NCBI GenBank assembly: GCA_030077755.1
Contig: JAQJZZ010000002.1
Location: 744,001 to 808,000 of the forward strand
From: Filosporella fistucella
Lineage: Eukaryota > Ascomycota > Leotiomycetes > Helotiales
Direction of reading: 5' to 3'
Length of the DNA: 64,000 nucleotides
The notes under the pieces: model-generated
What the model was told of the DNA's origin: nothing
Seen by the model: the letters and a program-made list of their open reading frames with translations, nothing else
The model's database searches: none
Shown here: piece after piece, positions 1 to 10,858 of the stretch
Layout: every line of letters begins with the position of its first letter
Position numbering within the stretch: the stretch's first letter is position 1
Made by a program: the position numbers and the translations under genes

Positions 1-282
1 AACCAGAATGTAGCCAGCACCTGCTACTTCAACCAGACCACATTTCAGGCATATCTCTATACCAAAATGCCAAAGTCGTACCCAAGCAAAATCGATGCCA
101 ATTCCACCGATACAAGTCAACCATTTGCTGCATGGCCATATGCAGTGAAGGTGGAGCAAGTCGCCGCCGCTGGTGCCAGCACACCATCTTGTGTGGGCCC
201 ATCTGGACAATCATTGGGAGACTTCAGCGTCTCCGATGGAACACAACTTTGTGATTGTCTATATATCAATTATGGGACCTGA
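1..282 (+). CDS. 3' end of an unrecognised, probably extracellular protein (partial)
   Basis: The frame is open from the first base and ends at a TGA at 280-282, giving 93 codons; the start lies outside the window. The fragment has four cysteines and several NxT/NxS sequons (NQT, NST), and ends in CDCLYINYGT. This suggests an exported domain with disulfides, but I do not recognise the family. No membrane segment is visible in the visible part. The coding call rests on the open frame, its sensible composition and the clean stop before an AT-rich non-coding stretch. Confidence 0.6.
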   Translation, partial: NQNVASTCYFNQTTFQAYLYTKMPKSYPSKIDANSTDTSQPFAAWPYAVKVEQVAAAGASTPSCVGPSGQSLGDFSVSDGTQLCDCLYINYGT

Positions 283-2854
283 TTTCACGGGTTAAAATTG
301 CTTAAGCTTGGAGTTAGGGCTGGTGGATTTGATTTGAGCGGGGTTTCTGATACCAATATAATGATGATGCTGTACCAGTGTATATCCTGCTACATATGTT
401 CTGTATATATGATTGTTATTATCTCTAGTAAACCTTAATGTACAATATGCCATTTAGGTTATTTCAGACATCTTTGATTTCAATTTTTGTGTTGATGATT
501 TAGATGCAGTTGAGAAGAGCAGATAACAGATTTCATGCAGGCAAAGGTTCATGGGGACGTAGAGTTTGATTTGATTGCTGGGAGTGTCAAAGCAGAAATC
601 ACGGTGAAAGGAATCTGGCCAACTTTTGTGTATGACAACATCAGTGTGAAGGCACAGCGTCAGAAGTCTGCCAGGGTATCATGAAGTTCACCCATAAAAG
701 GTATTACAGAATCTGGTACAGGGTATAGAGCAGTGAGGAAGAGTTCTATGAGCTTTATGAAAGAGGTGAGATGAAAATTTAGGTATCAAGATGCGGGATG
801 ATAAAAATGGGATGGAAATTGCCTAAGCAACCGTCGTCAAACTTTGCTACAGTCGCCTTTTGAATAAACACTCTTGCAATTTTCTTACATGACCTCTACC
901 AAAGTGTCCTATATGTTATGGTACATTGTCTATTGTCATCTATTCGCTCGCATCACACAGAAGCTATTTACTTCGTTAAATCGTGGCGAAGCTTCCCTAG
1001 TACCGGTTCAGTTTCCTCAATTTTTAAAGTTCCCTTGTGGTGTCTGGCCCCAAACGAGTACGACCCTTTGTGACTTTATATAACCATTTGGTCTTCGAAT
1101 GTTTCTCTTTCTCCTCCTTCTTCAGTTTCAACGAGTTGAAAATCAATCCCTGTCTATAGCTTCACTCTGAATTTGAACTCTCAAGTTACCTGCTTCCTTT
1201 CGTATTCACCAGATCCATGGAGTATGACCTCCCATCCACTCCACTATATATACCACCTTCCAGAGCAAGACATACAAAAGCAGCACACAAAGCCCTTCAA
1301 GACATCCTCATGGCCTCCTTGGGATAATGATGAAACTATCCTTCAAAAGTGGCCCTGAAGAAAAAGATCGTCAGCCTCCTTCGTGCTGTTGCCCGTTCGT
1401 AGGTCCTAGGCCGTAGTATTGGTGCTGAGTATACAATCCGTTTGAACTGTCGTCGTCAGTGCTTTTTACTGTCGTTTGGTGACAGTTTATGGTGGCCTCA
1501 TTTGAAACAAAATTACGTAGATGGGTGCACATAATTCGGTTTCATCTTTCTCAGTGAAGTGAACTAGTGCAGTGAGAGCTCGAGGTTTGAATTGTCTTCC
1601 GAGTTTTTCGACATATATACTACCGTGTGCCCGAGGTAGCTGCCTCAAATACGTTTCTTTCCATTGTCGTCGAAACTGGAACTCCTGAATCTGGCATGCG
1701 GTTCATGTGTAATTTCGATTTCTTCCTACTAAAGTTCACCTTATCAAACGAAGTGACTGCCAGATCTCAGAGTTTCGGGTTCCACCAGATGCACACTTTG
1801 TCTACCTGGTGTTGAATTCACATGCAGATCTCATAGAGTACAATATGAATTTCTGGGTCACTCGTCTAGTCTGGCCAGGCTAACTTCGGTGGTGGGCAGT
1901 GCAGGTCCAACAATGAAGCATTTTCGGTTGTGCGTGATTATAATAGTATAAGGAAATTGGGAACGATTGAATAATAGAGATTTAGAATTTATCATGTGAA
2001 AATGCATGCGTGATGTGAAATGGAGAATTGTTGAGGCAGCAAAATAGCCTTCTCGACTTTGCAATCCCCTGGTTCTGCTTCCCGTGAAACTTTCTGAGAA
2101 GCAGTATAGATAATAATTCTTAATAATAGATTATTGGATTCAGACCGGTTCTATCCTTCTGTCAGATTGAACCATCGCATATGCACGGTAGGGAGAACGT
2201 CTCGAATTCAGACTTATTGTCATGTGGCAACCAGCTCCCAAGCTTTCGAAAAATGAGCCGCCATCCAACGACATCTCATCTTCCCAATTATATGGTAACT
2301 TATAAGTCTTAGTAACTTGGCACAAGGCTCTCTCTTTCTCATCTCATCTCGATAATTAACCATAAATTTGACACCTGTTCTAATTAGGTCTAGCGTCGGA
2401 CATGAGAACTCCAGCCGCACTACATGGGGCTGTGAGGGAGTCTGAGGGACAAGCAACCAGCCAGCTCTAGTTCTATCTCCCAAGACCTCAAATGGGTATT
2501 ACCAGCCTTGGAAGTACCTAACAAGGCTACCAAGCCTCCTTGGCCACCCCAGTTTGGTCGTGACATTGGTTTGTTTGATTATCGCGTTCGCTATGCCCTC
2601 CCCAGCGCGTTCAAAGCAGGTTTCCACTTCCAGATTCCAGACAGCCACAATCCCCGGAATAGGGTCACGAAGAGCAGTTGACTGAGTGGAGATTAAACCT
2701 GAGGCAGAGCAATTGTTTTTCATAATGTGCATGTTTATCTATATATGGAGGCGCTCCTCCACGATTATGGTAAACAGAAACATCAGCACGCTCCTCATTT
2801 CCCAACTTCATATTCTTTCTATTCTTGTACACAAATTCATTCAAAGATTTCAAT
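283..2854. other. Intergenic, no gene seen; TATA-like box near its right end
   Basis: 2.6 kb with only short, unconvincing frames on both strands. The single feature I can name is a TATA-like TCTATATATGG at 2738-2748, about 107 bp upstream of the metalloprotease start, suitably placed for its promoter. Confidence 0.5.
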
Positions 2855-4656
2855 ATGAAGGTCTCATTGCTTTCAAAACTCATCACAATCGCTGCTTTGA
2901 GCGCCGGGCTCGCTGGTGCTCAGACTGATCTGACTGATGTGGCTACCACCGAACTGAGTACCTCCACAGCCGTCGAAGAAGCAGCCTCATCTTCAACCAT
3001 TGAAGCTGCAATCACAGAGACGTCTTCATCGACCAAGACAACCACCACAAATCCACCAGAATCGGTAACCAGTGCTACGGAGACGGCAGTCTCCATAACA
3101 TCAGCCAGCGGAACCACAATTCTAAGCCTGAGTTCGGGAGCCACGACTGTGACTTCATCATTTACAGGCTCTCGAGGCAATTCAACAGCTTCGAGTGCTT
3201 CAGCTACAAGCTCAGTAGACGCAAACGATGAAGTCACAGAAATCGATCCATTGTCTGGTACAGAATCCACAAAGCCCATTCCACCAGATGTTACAACTCC
3301 AGAGCAGCATGCTGCAGAGGAACAGCAGAACAGACCAGAGACGAGAATCAGTGACGCAGATGCGAAAGAAATCGCAGTCATGGAAACAGTTCTTTTTGAA
3401 TATTACGTTCAAAATAGCCCGGCACCAGTGGATGTCGGCAAGCTTACTATCCCCACCAATGTCTCGGATTGTTCAGTTCAGAAGCGAAGCATCCTCGGAA
3501 GTCAGGGTTTGGGACATATGCTTCCCAGAAGCTTGAGGGGTTGGAATGCTTGCAAATTCGTGACCTCTCTTGAGTTTGATGTCTACTTTCACTATATCAG
3601 AGAACTTCGCGATGCTGAACGGCCTCTGAGATTGCAAGCGAGAATTCAGGAAAATGTAAGTTCTTAGTTGAACATCCCTTAATGCTCTCTTCTACGCATG
3701 CATTAGATTGACGTATGTTTTAGATGGCTCTCCTGAAGCAAGTTTATGGCCCACTTGGCATCACTTTCAACTTCAAAAGTTATCAGGGCTGGCAACCACC
3801 TGCAACTGGTACTAACAAGGATTGGAGCCTGATGAAGAAGAACGAGGCACGTCTGCAACGTTGGCAAAGACAAACCCATACCGCGGGTAAAATGAGCCTG
3901 ACCGTGTGGCTCGTCAACGAGATTCAGAGTGCAAATGGCCAATTGAATGGAGTGAGTGATAAAACATGGCGTCCAAAGCAATTCATTAATTATGATTTAG
4001 TATGCTACGTTCCCTGAAGACAACAAGGGACAATTAGACGGCGTTGTCATGGACCAGAGCCGCATTTTCGGATCTGGCAGCGCCACCCTAATTCACGAGA
4101 TTGGTCATTGGTTGGGTCTTCAACACACTTTTGGCACTGTGGTCAAAGATAAGAAACAGGATTGTAAGATGGGTGATGGACTGTTAGATACCACATTGAC
4201 ACCTGGCTTTAAAGATGAGGTGTTTGAGTGCAGTCAGGTCCCATGTGCTGGCGGTGCAGCGAGAGAGATTAACTACTGGATGAGTGTAAATCTTCCTCAT
4301 CACTTGATGTAATCTGCACTAACAACACCAAATAGTATTCCCGATGCCGTGGAAAGGTTGTTGCCGATGGATTCACCACCGACCAAAAAGCAGCCATCTT
4401 CTCGCGTGTCCTCAAATACAGACGTGGTTACCGAGCTGGCGAATGTTCAGCCGCTGACCCAGCCAAGTCAGGAAATCCAGTCAAGCGCTCCTCGATGCAA
4501 GATCTGGTCGATGGAAAGTGTCCAGATATCAATGCTCAGGTTTCGGCGATAAAGAGCGTACCTACCAAGGCACCAGATGCTAAGAGTGGTGCTTCGAGAT
4601 TGGTTGTGACTTTGGGTGCTCTTTCAGGCATTCTGGCTATGTTTTGGCTTTTGTAG
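2855..4656 (+). CDS. Secreted, probably GPI-anchored M43 (pappalysin-like) zinc metalloprotease
   Basis: Four exons: 2855-3655, 3724-3951, 4001-4285 and 4336-4656 (544 aa), all introns GT-AG. A signal peptide (MKVSLLSKLITIAALSAGLA) is followed by about 130 residues rich in Ser/Thr, likely an O-glycosylated stalk. The zinc motif HEIGHWLGLQH lies at about residues 375-385 in exon 3, matching the metzincin HExxHxxGxxH. A Met-turn (WMSYS, about residues 437-441) is formed across the last splice junction. The C-terminus is hydrophobic (VVTLGALSGILAMFWLL) after a small-residue stretch (KSGAS), as in GPI-anchored proteins. Fungal M43 enzymes are secreted endopeptidases linked to host-protein degradation; the GPI anchor and long Ser/Thr region are my inference. 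The start at 2855 was preferred to an in-frame upstream non-ATG codon because it opens the signal peptide. Confidence 0.9.
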
Positions 4657-5826
4657 ATAACATTTAATATTTGTATTTAGTCTGCACAGTACAGGTGCTC
4701 TTGACAGCTTTAATGAACCCAATATTTATTGCTTCTTGCTATCAAAGCCTTGGCGAAAAATCTGATTCAATCGGCTTATGGCTGTCAGCTATGAACTTGT
4801 TCTCTTCAGCCTTTTCACCTTCGAAGCCTCTATGATGTATCGAGGTTTTCCTAATCTTAGAACTCTGTCACTATGGTTTACTATAATAGATATAGCTTAA
4901 CCAGTGTGTAGGAATCTCATAGTCTGGACCCCGAACATGCCTGCAACGAAGATCACCAATGCCTCGGAAGAGTTTGAGAAGCCAGCTGTAGCAAAACCAG
5001 CAAGTTTAAAGCTTGGAGGGAATTCGGAGTTGGCAGGTGAATGGATAATATCGGTACATGGATTTTGTGTCGTCCCTGCCGAACTTTCATGGCAACTGTC
5101 GCCAATTTCAACGACTGTCAAACCTGACTGCTGTCAACTCAAAACCATAGGCTCCACACATATTATTAAAGAGTTTCAAGTAACTTATTGAGACATGCAC
5201 TAACATGCAATACGTGCTTGGCTACCTGCCATAGGGAGGCCTTGGCAGAATCGTGGTATACGGTTTAGAATTCGATTTGAAAGGCCCGGTGGAATCCCTT
5301 TCCATATCAAAATAAGAAGCGATATTTGTAACAATGTTTTAATTAGTGGGTCAAACAGCAATAGCAATTGATGGACTTGGAGATAGGCTGTAAGCTGTGA
5401 TTTGAAAGAAGTTGAAGATTTTCAGCTGTACTGACCTTCGAGAAGTGAACGCCTTGAAGGTACATATACCTATCGGAGTGGAGGTCCACAACGAGGAGTA
5501 CCTGAATTCGAAATGTCTGAGAGTATTACTACGTGATGTTTCCAGAGGCATCGATAACAAAATTTGCTAGATATTACAATAAACTTCGTCATTTCAGAGA
5601 AGGATCATTAAACCCAACGGAAAAGCTGAAGCAGCAGGGTATGGCGCAGTTCTTGTTTTGATCAAACACTATAAATTATGAAAGACTGCCTTGCGAATTC
5701 ATTTCCATAGCTAAGAATCAAAATTTCAGCAGCAGATAGCAGCAGATCCATCAGTGCTAAGGATACCCTCCTCAGCCGAACCCCACTTCTTCAACATATA
5801 TTCCAAGACGCAACTTCTGTTTCATA
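4657..5826. other. Intergenic, no gene supported
   Basis: Only short frames. A 95-codon plus-strand frame at 4904-5191 has unremarkable composition and no recognisable motif, so I do not call it. Confidence 0.5.
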
Positions 5827-6659
5827 TTAGCTCAGCCAGATGTCCATGTCATCTTTCCAAATCAAATCTCCTCCCAAGAAGATACTCTGTAGCCTTCTCA
5901 ACTGCAAATGCTGTTTCTGCTAACCCATACCATGCCCGCTTTCTCCAAGGATATCTAGCTCCATTGTCTTGCAGTGAAGATCTTTGCTTTCACATTGACA
6001 GGTGTATATGCTGAAATATGAATGCAACATCTCATGTAATAGGGTACCAAGATAAGCATCAAGTTGCGTTTCTCTTGTGGAACCTTTCATACAGTGACAA
6101 GAGTCCTCTAGAATTATCACATTAATATATTATCTGGTAGCCTGCTGTCGTTAGGACCCACACTAATTCATCCCCATGCATTTCTTTCTGTTGCTGAGTA
6201 GAAGGTCAGGCTCGCAGAATTCGACGACAGAAAGTCGGTACAGAGAACCGAAACAGAATAAATGGTCGAATATATTGAAGAAATTGTTGAACGTGTTGAA
6301 ATTTTCGAGAAGTGAAGTATTTTTGATTGTTGATTTTCTGAGTTGATGGTACTCGTCGATCGCTGTTGCTTGTGACAACGTCAATTGATCCCCAAGCCAA
6401 CAAATAAAGCGTTCACATGCACGCCAGAGATCCTCAGGACAATGCCCGTAGAGCACCAATCTGCGAATGGTAGGCTTTCTGGTGTCGTTGTCGAAGTCAA
6501 CTCTAAGATTAAAAAGATGGCGATGTACTTTCCATCTACTTTCGCAGTCGTTGAATTGGATTCCTCCTCAATCAATTCCTTGAGTTTTTGAAGAGCAGGT
6601 AAGCCGCTTTTGAACTTTCTCGGGAAGAGAGGAGCCTTTTCAGGTGCCTTGATACTCAT
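5827..6659 (-). pseudogene. Decayed SprT-like metalloprotease-type gene
   Basis: Read on the minus strand from ATG at 6659, the frame begins SIKAPEKAPLFPRKFKSG. Near 6560 the coding sense jumps frame into one reading FNLRVDFDNDTRK, LVLYGHCPEDLWRACERF and FNNFFNIFDHLFCFGSLYR. In the same frame it then shows the active-site helix LGTLLHEMLHSYFSIYTCQC and SGHGMG, as in fungal SprT-like proteins (HExxH plus a Cys-rich stretch). Nonsense codons interrupt it: TAG 6163-6165, TAA 6151-6153, TAA 6130-6132 and TAG 5920-5922. The first three could lie in an intron, but I find no good donor and acceptor. The last falls where the family usually has Trp. SprT-like proteins act on DNA-protein crosslinks or are uncharacterised in fungi. 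The call is moderate because I rely on motif memory. Confidence 0.5.
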
Positions 6660-7485
6660 TTGGAAGTGGAAAGTTGTGATTTTGGCAGGCAACTTCTGGA
6701 GACTGTGAGAAATGCGACCAGTGCTGTAAGTGAGGAGAGAAGATGATATGGGCAAAGTAAGATAACAATAGCTATAACAGAAAAGACCGAGAAAATCATT
6801 TATATGAAGCTATACTGCGATAAAAGCCGTATACCGGGCATTTTCCAAAACCGCCAACACCATCCAAATCACAAAGGATCCATGGTGTCTTCCAGAAATT
6901 GGGAGGGCGACAATCGCCTTGTACCTTGAGACCTGAGTTAGAACTTGCAAATATCCTTCTATTCCGAGGAAGAAGTTGAGAAACAATTCAAGGAGAAACA
7001 ATCTGAATAGTTTGTCAAAGGGTTCTCGATTACCAATGCGTCTACGAAACTCCTCGCTTCAGCGAACAAAGGGGAAATGAGACAGAAGCGACCTTGCGTA
7101 CCTAAGTTGAACTTTCCAACAACAGGGCAGGAAAAATCATCAATAACAATATCAGGGCAACTGGAAACAATACAATAAAAGAACGTCGAACTCCCGGTCC
7201 ACCTTGATTGATTTGAGGTAGTACAAGAACTATATGAAATATGCATCTTACCAGGTATATATGGTGATCACAATATGAGCACGTGATATAGTAGTAGACT
7301 GTCAAGCATTCGTAACGTCGTGCCAATGGAATTAAGCTGTAATAAAAGACCAGCGCAGATGAACTGGCGTACCATAAATGAAAAACATCGAAGCAGAATG
7401 CTCCCCTTCTCTTCTCACGAGATCTTGTCAAATGTATTTTTAAACCAGTTGTGCACAAAATCCCATGCCGTTCCCTTGATCTCTC
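6660..7485. other. Intergenic, no gene supported
   Basis: A 118-codon minus-strand frame (7102-7458) is hydrophobic but shows no conserved motif or exon signal, so I leave it uncalled. The stretch separates the SprT-like relic from the 3' end of the AbaA-like gene. Confidence 0.45.
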
Positions 7486-9890
7486 TCATTTTAATCTTTC
7501 AGCTAATTGCGCATAGTCAAACTCATCGTCTGGATTATTCCATTCGTCTTCTTTGATCTCTCCAGCGTCTTGAGTGGGCTCCAGGTCAGGTATCCTTACT
7601 TCGCCTGCCTCGGAGTACGTATTCTTCGTTTCATTGACGGAATGGCTATCGATCCAAGGGAGAAGTTTCTCTTCGATACTCTGCTCGATGTAGTTGACAG
7701 CTTGCTTCGTCGGACTGCTCGCGACGTCTACCCAATCATGTTTCAGAGTCGCCTCCTCAGCCCATGCAGTCAATTGTTTCGCGTCCGGAAGATCGGGCCA
7801 GGCATTGCTTTTGGACTCTGCGTCCCAACCAACAGCAGGTGTACTGGATGGTACGTTGTACGCCCAAGCCGGATCTGTGTCGAAGTTTTCGGCAGGTGGG
7901 AGCTGCCAGTTTGCATTCTCATGGTTATAGCTGTCAAGGCTGACGTTGGCATTGGTAAGGAAGTTGTCGATATTGGCTGCAGTATCATGGTCAACGAGAG
8001 TTGTTTCGCTGTCAAGGGTTGTGTTCGATACAAAGCTCAAGTTTTCACCAGGCAGATCAAAACCTGGAACGGAGAAGGAGAAACCATTGCTGAAAGGTGA
8101 TTGAAGTCCAGCTGTTTGAGGTGGGGTTGCCAATCCTTGCGCGAAAGGATCTAGCATATTTGGTTGCTGGAGATGCAGTGGGGTTTCTGCCCAAGTATTG
8201 AAGTTTTCATTCATCGATGCAGCCAAGTGATGACTTGAATTTGGTGATGGGGACATCAAGACCCGCCTCGGAGGCGATGGGTCCAGGTACCGCCAGTTTG
8301 TGACGTTTCCTTCACCGTCTCTTGCTTCGTGAAAAGTCCAGACGATGATTGCTCTGCGGACAAATGGCCTATTTGGCCCATCTGATGATTGAATTTCTTG
8401 ACACATTGAAATTTGATCGACATAATCTCTCGCCGGTCTCGTAAGAGTTTCGAGGCTAGTTCCAAATTGTAGATTCCTTGCATCATCGTGTTGCGCTTGG
8501 AGTGTTGTGAGACATGTAAAAGCGTTCGCCCATGCTACTGCTGGAAACGGGATCTTTATGCGCGTCTCAACGTCAGTTATAGATATGATCTGGACTTGAC
8601 AAATGTCTGACTCAACCGGTGGATCGACAGCTGGATTGCGATAAAGCTCTGGTGGCTTGTGAAGCGTGACGATGAGCCTCCACTCACAATCGTCAGATTG
8701 CCTACCGGGCATAGATAAAATTGTCTGACTGTTTAAGTGTGATCCGTCAGGTGGATGAGACTGAAGTAGGTTTAATGATGAGTCCATATGAATGATGTCG
8801 CAGTTGAGCTCGCCGGTTGAAAGGAGGTGCTGTACGTATGGAAACCTGTGACGCCAGCCAGGTATTGACTCCAGACTCTCGCGGTGGCGCTGAGCAGATA
8901 GATTGGTAAATCTATGAGATATTCCTTCATTATAAGGATCATCGTCGCTGTCCCTCCGATTCGAGTCACCTTTTTCTGCCGATGTCATGAAAAGGGCGAA
9001 TAGAACAGGCCGCATTGGAGAACGGGTTGGCACCAGCTGGTTAGAATCATTGAAATAATCATAGTCACTGGTAGGAAGTCGACCCTCGGAAAGTGCCCTC
9101 AGACAAGGATCATTCTTGAAAGAGTCTTCAAATCCATTTTTAGGATCCTTCTTTTCAGGAAAGAGTCGGTCATCTATTATATGTCAACATCACTCATACA
9201 TGTCAGTTGACAGAACTCACACGAAGGATGATCCTTTAAGAAACCCTTCAGTACCTGAATATGGCTCGAGACCTGTTTCCGAGTGCGCATCATTGATGGA
9301 TCAGGAGTCGCGCCAGGGGGTAGGCTTTGTAAGTACGCGATCCACAGGTATTCCTTTATTAATTCATTTCGACCGTAAGGCTTTCCTCGAAAAGAGAACT
9401 TTCTCCTGCCCATGACCGGAATTTTGCCCAGAGCTGCAGCCATCAGTATGAGACATAGACAACAACACTGATCCTTACCATCTAAGAAAGCATTCTCAAG
9501 TACCATAGGCCATATTGCATCCTCCGGATTGCCATCACGGCTCTGTCGAGCACGATATGCTTGATACTGTGGTGAGTCGACAATAGGATTTCGACTAAAC
9601 CTCATATGCCGACGTCTGCGCGTGCTCTGACGCCGAAGCTCCAAGGTCCCTCCTAAAGGTGGACGAGATGGCTGCGATGGTACTGTAGGAATAGCATACA
9701 TCAGCCGCTCCACCCTGGTCTGAAGACCTTTAGAGTCATGATATAAATTTATTGAATCCAGATTGTGAAGCTGGGCGTTACCAGCTGAATCTGCAAGAGG
9801 TTGTCGAACCTCGGAATATAGATCATTGGGGTCATCCAGTGAAAGCTGGGTTGAATAGCTAGAAGGTAGTATATGTCGACGGTGTTCCAT
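7486..9890 (-). CDS. abaA: TEA/ATTS-domain transcription factor, AbaA-like
   Basis: Three exons on the minus strand: 9890-9479, 9433-9221 and 9173-7486 (770 aa, close to the ~800 aa of Aspergillus AbaA). The TEA DNA-binding domain spans about residues 125-205: EDAIWPMVLENAFLD, IPVMGRRKFS, PYGRNELIKEYLW, then recognition helix RTRKQVSSHIQVLKGF. Intron 1 (9434-9478) is only 45 nt and has no in-frame stop. Removing it restores the family's continuous helix 1 region (ENAFLDALGKIPVMGRRK). Intron 2 (9174-9220) links the TEA end to a long regulatory C-terminus. AbaA controls late conidiophore (phialide) genes through CATTCY sites. The gene is transcribed away from mrd1, with a 968 bp upstream region rich in such sites. 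The gene symbol is by domain and size; orthology was not tested. Confidence 0.88.
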
Positions 9891-10858
9891 GGGCTGTGTA
9901 ACTTAGGGCTAAGAATGCTTCGCCAGGGCCGAGAACCGTTGCAGAATCTTTGTAGTGCAGTCACCGGGACATCCAGGCATTCGTGATTTCGTAAGGCTGC
10001 GAGCTGTTGGTTGAAAGAATAAGGATTGTGTTAAAAATGTTTGTAGGAATGGCTGCGAAATGTCGGGGAACTGGTGACTTTAGGAGAGGGAATGTTAACA
10101 GCTGACTTGAGAATGAAGGAGCAGATCAAAGCTTATAAGACGAACGAAACAAATCCAGCTGAAGTTAAGATAAGTTCAAGAGATTTGAAAAGACTTGCAT
10201 GCAGGGTGGCTTAACGGGAGAAGGCACCAATGTGTGTTCACCAGCTCCTCAAGACTAAGCGCTTGAAAAGCCATGATATCAAAGACAAAGGACGAGTATA
10301 GGGGAAAGGGATTGGCCAAGTTCCGATCCCTTGAAGCAAGGACTCTTTGGGTGGGAGGGGAATGTTGCCTCGAAGATCGTTCCTTCAGCGATTAAAGGAA
10401 TGTTCATCTGGCTGGGGTATGTGGGAGTCTGCCCTGCGAAGATAAGATCTAGGCTGGAACGTGTTTTGTACCACTACCGCGTGGAATTGTCCGCTGGCGC
10501 GAGAATGCCATTGAATGTGTACCGGCGATTAAGATAGTTGAACTATAAATCAGTCTAGTAGCCACGATCGATTTTGACAGATTCTACAGGGATCACTTGA
10601 CGCCCAGGACGGCAGACTTGTGTAACGTGCCTCAAAGTATCGAAAAATCGTGAATGCGGGGTTGCGACAACCGCCACAGTAGAAAGGAAAGCACATTGAG
10701 ACCTTTACAAAGGGCTTTCAATTGACAGGGGGAGGTCCGCAAGGGAACCGAGAAATCAGTTGTTGTATTTGGAGCAAGGAGGGCGTTCGCTTGCCAAATC
10801 CGCACTCAGCGCTCAATCCATCCCTGTGGAGGACAATAATATCTTACAAACATTTTCC
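9891..10858 (-). promoter_or_regulatory. Upstream region of the AbaA-like gene with seven CATTCY (TEA-site) motifs
   Basis: Written on the plus strand as RGAATG, matches lie at 9912-9917, 10046-10051, 10089-10094, 10110-10115, 10359-10364, 10397-10402 and 10502-10507. All seven are oriented as CATTCY on the gene's own strand. A random 968 bp stretch would give about 0.5 on one strand. CATTCY is the known binding site of AbaA, which autoregulates in Aspergillus nidulans. BrlA-like sites (MRAGGGR) also occur at 10085-10091 and near 10304 but are not clearly above chance. No gene is seen in this stretch. Confidence 0.65.

Noticed and set aside
2920..3381. 153-codon minus-strand ORF
   Set aside because: Exact antisense of the Ser/Thr-rich part of the metalloprotease; composition mirrors that repeat-like coding.
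7507..8100. 197-codon plus-strand ORF
   Set aside because: Antisense shadow of the AbaA-like gene's last exon; no motif.
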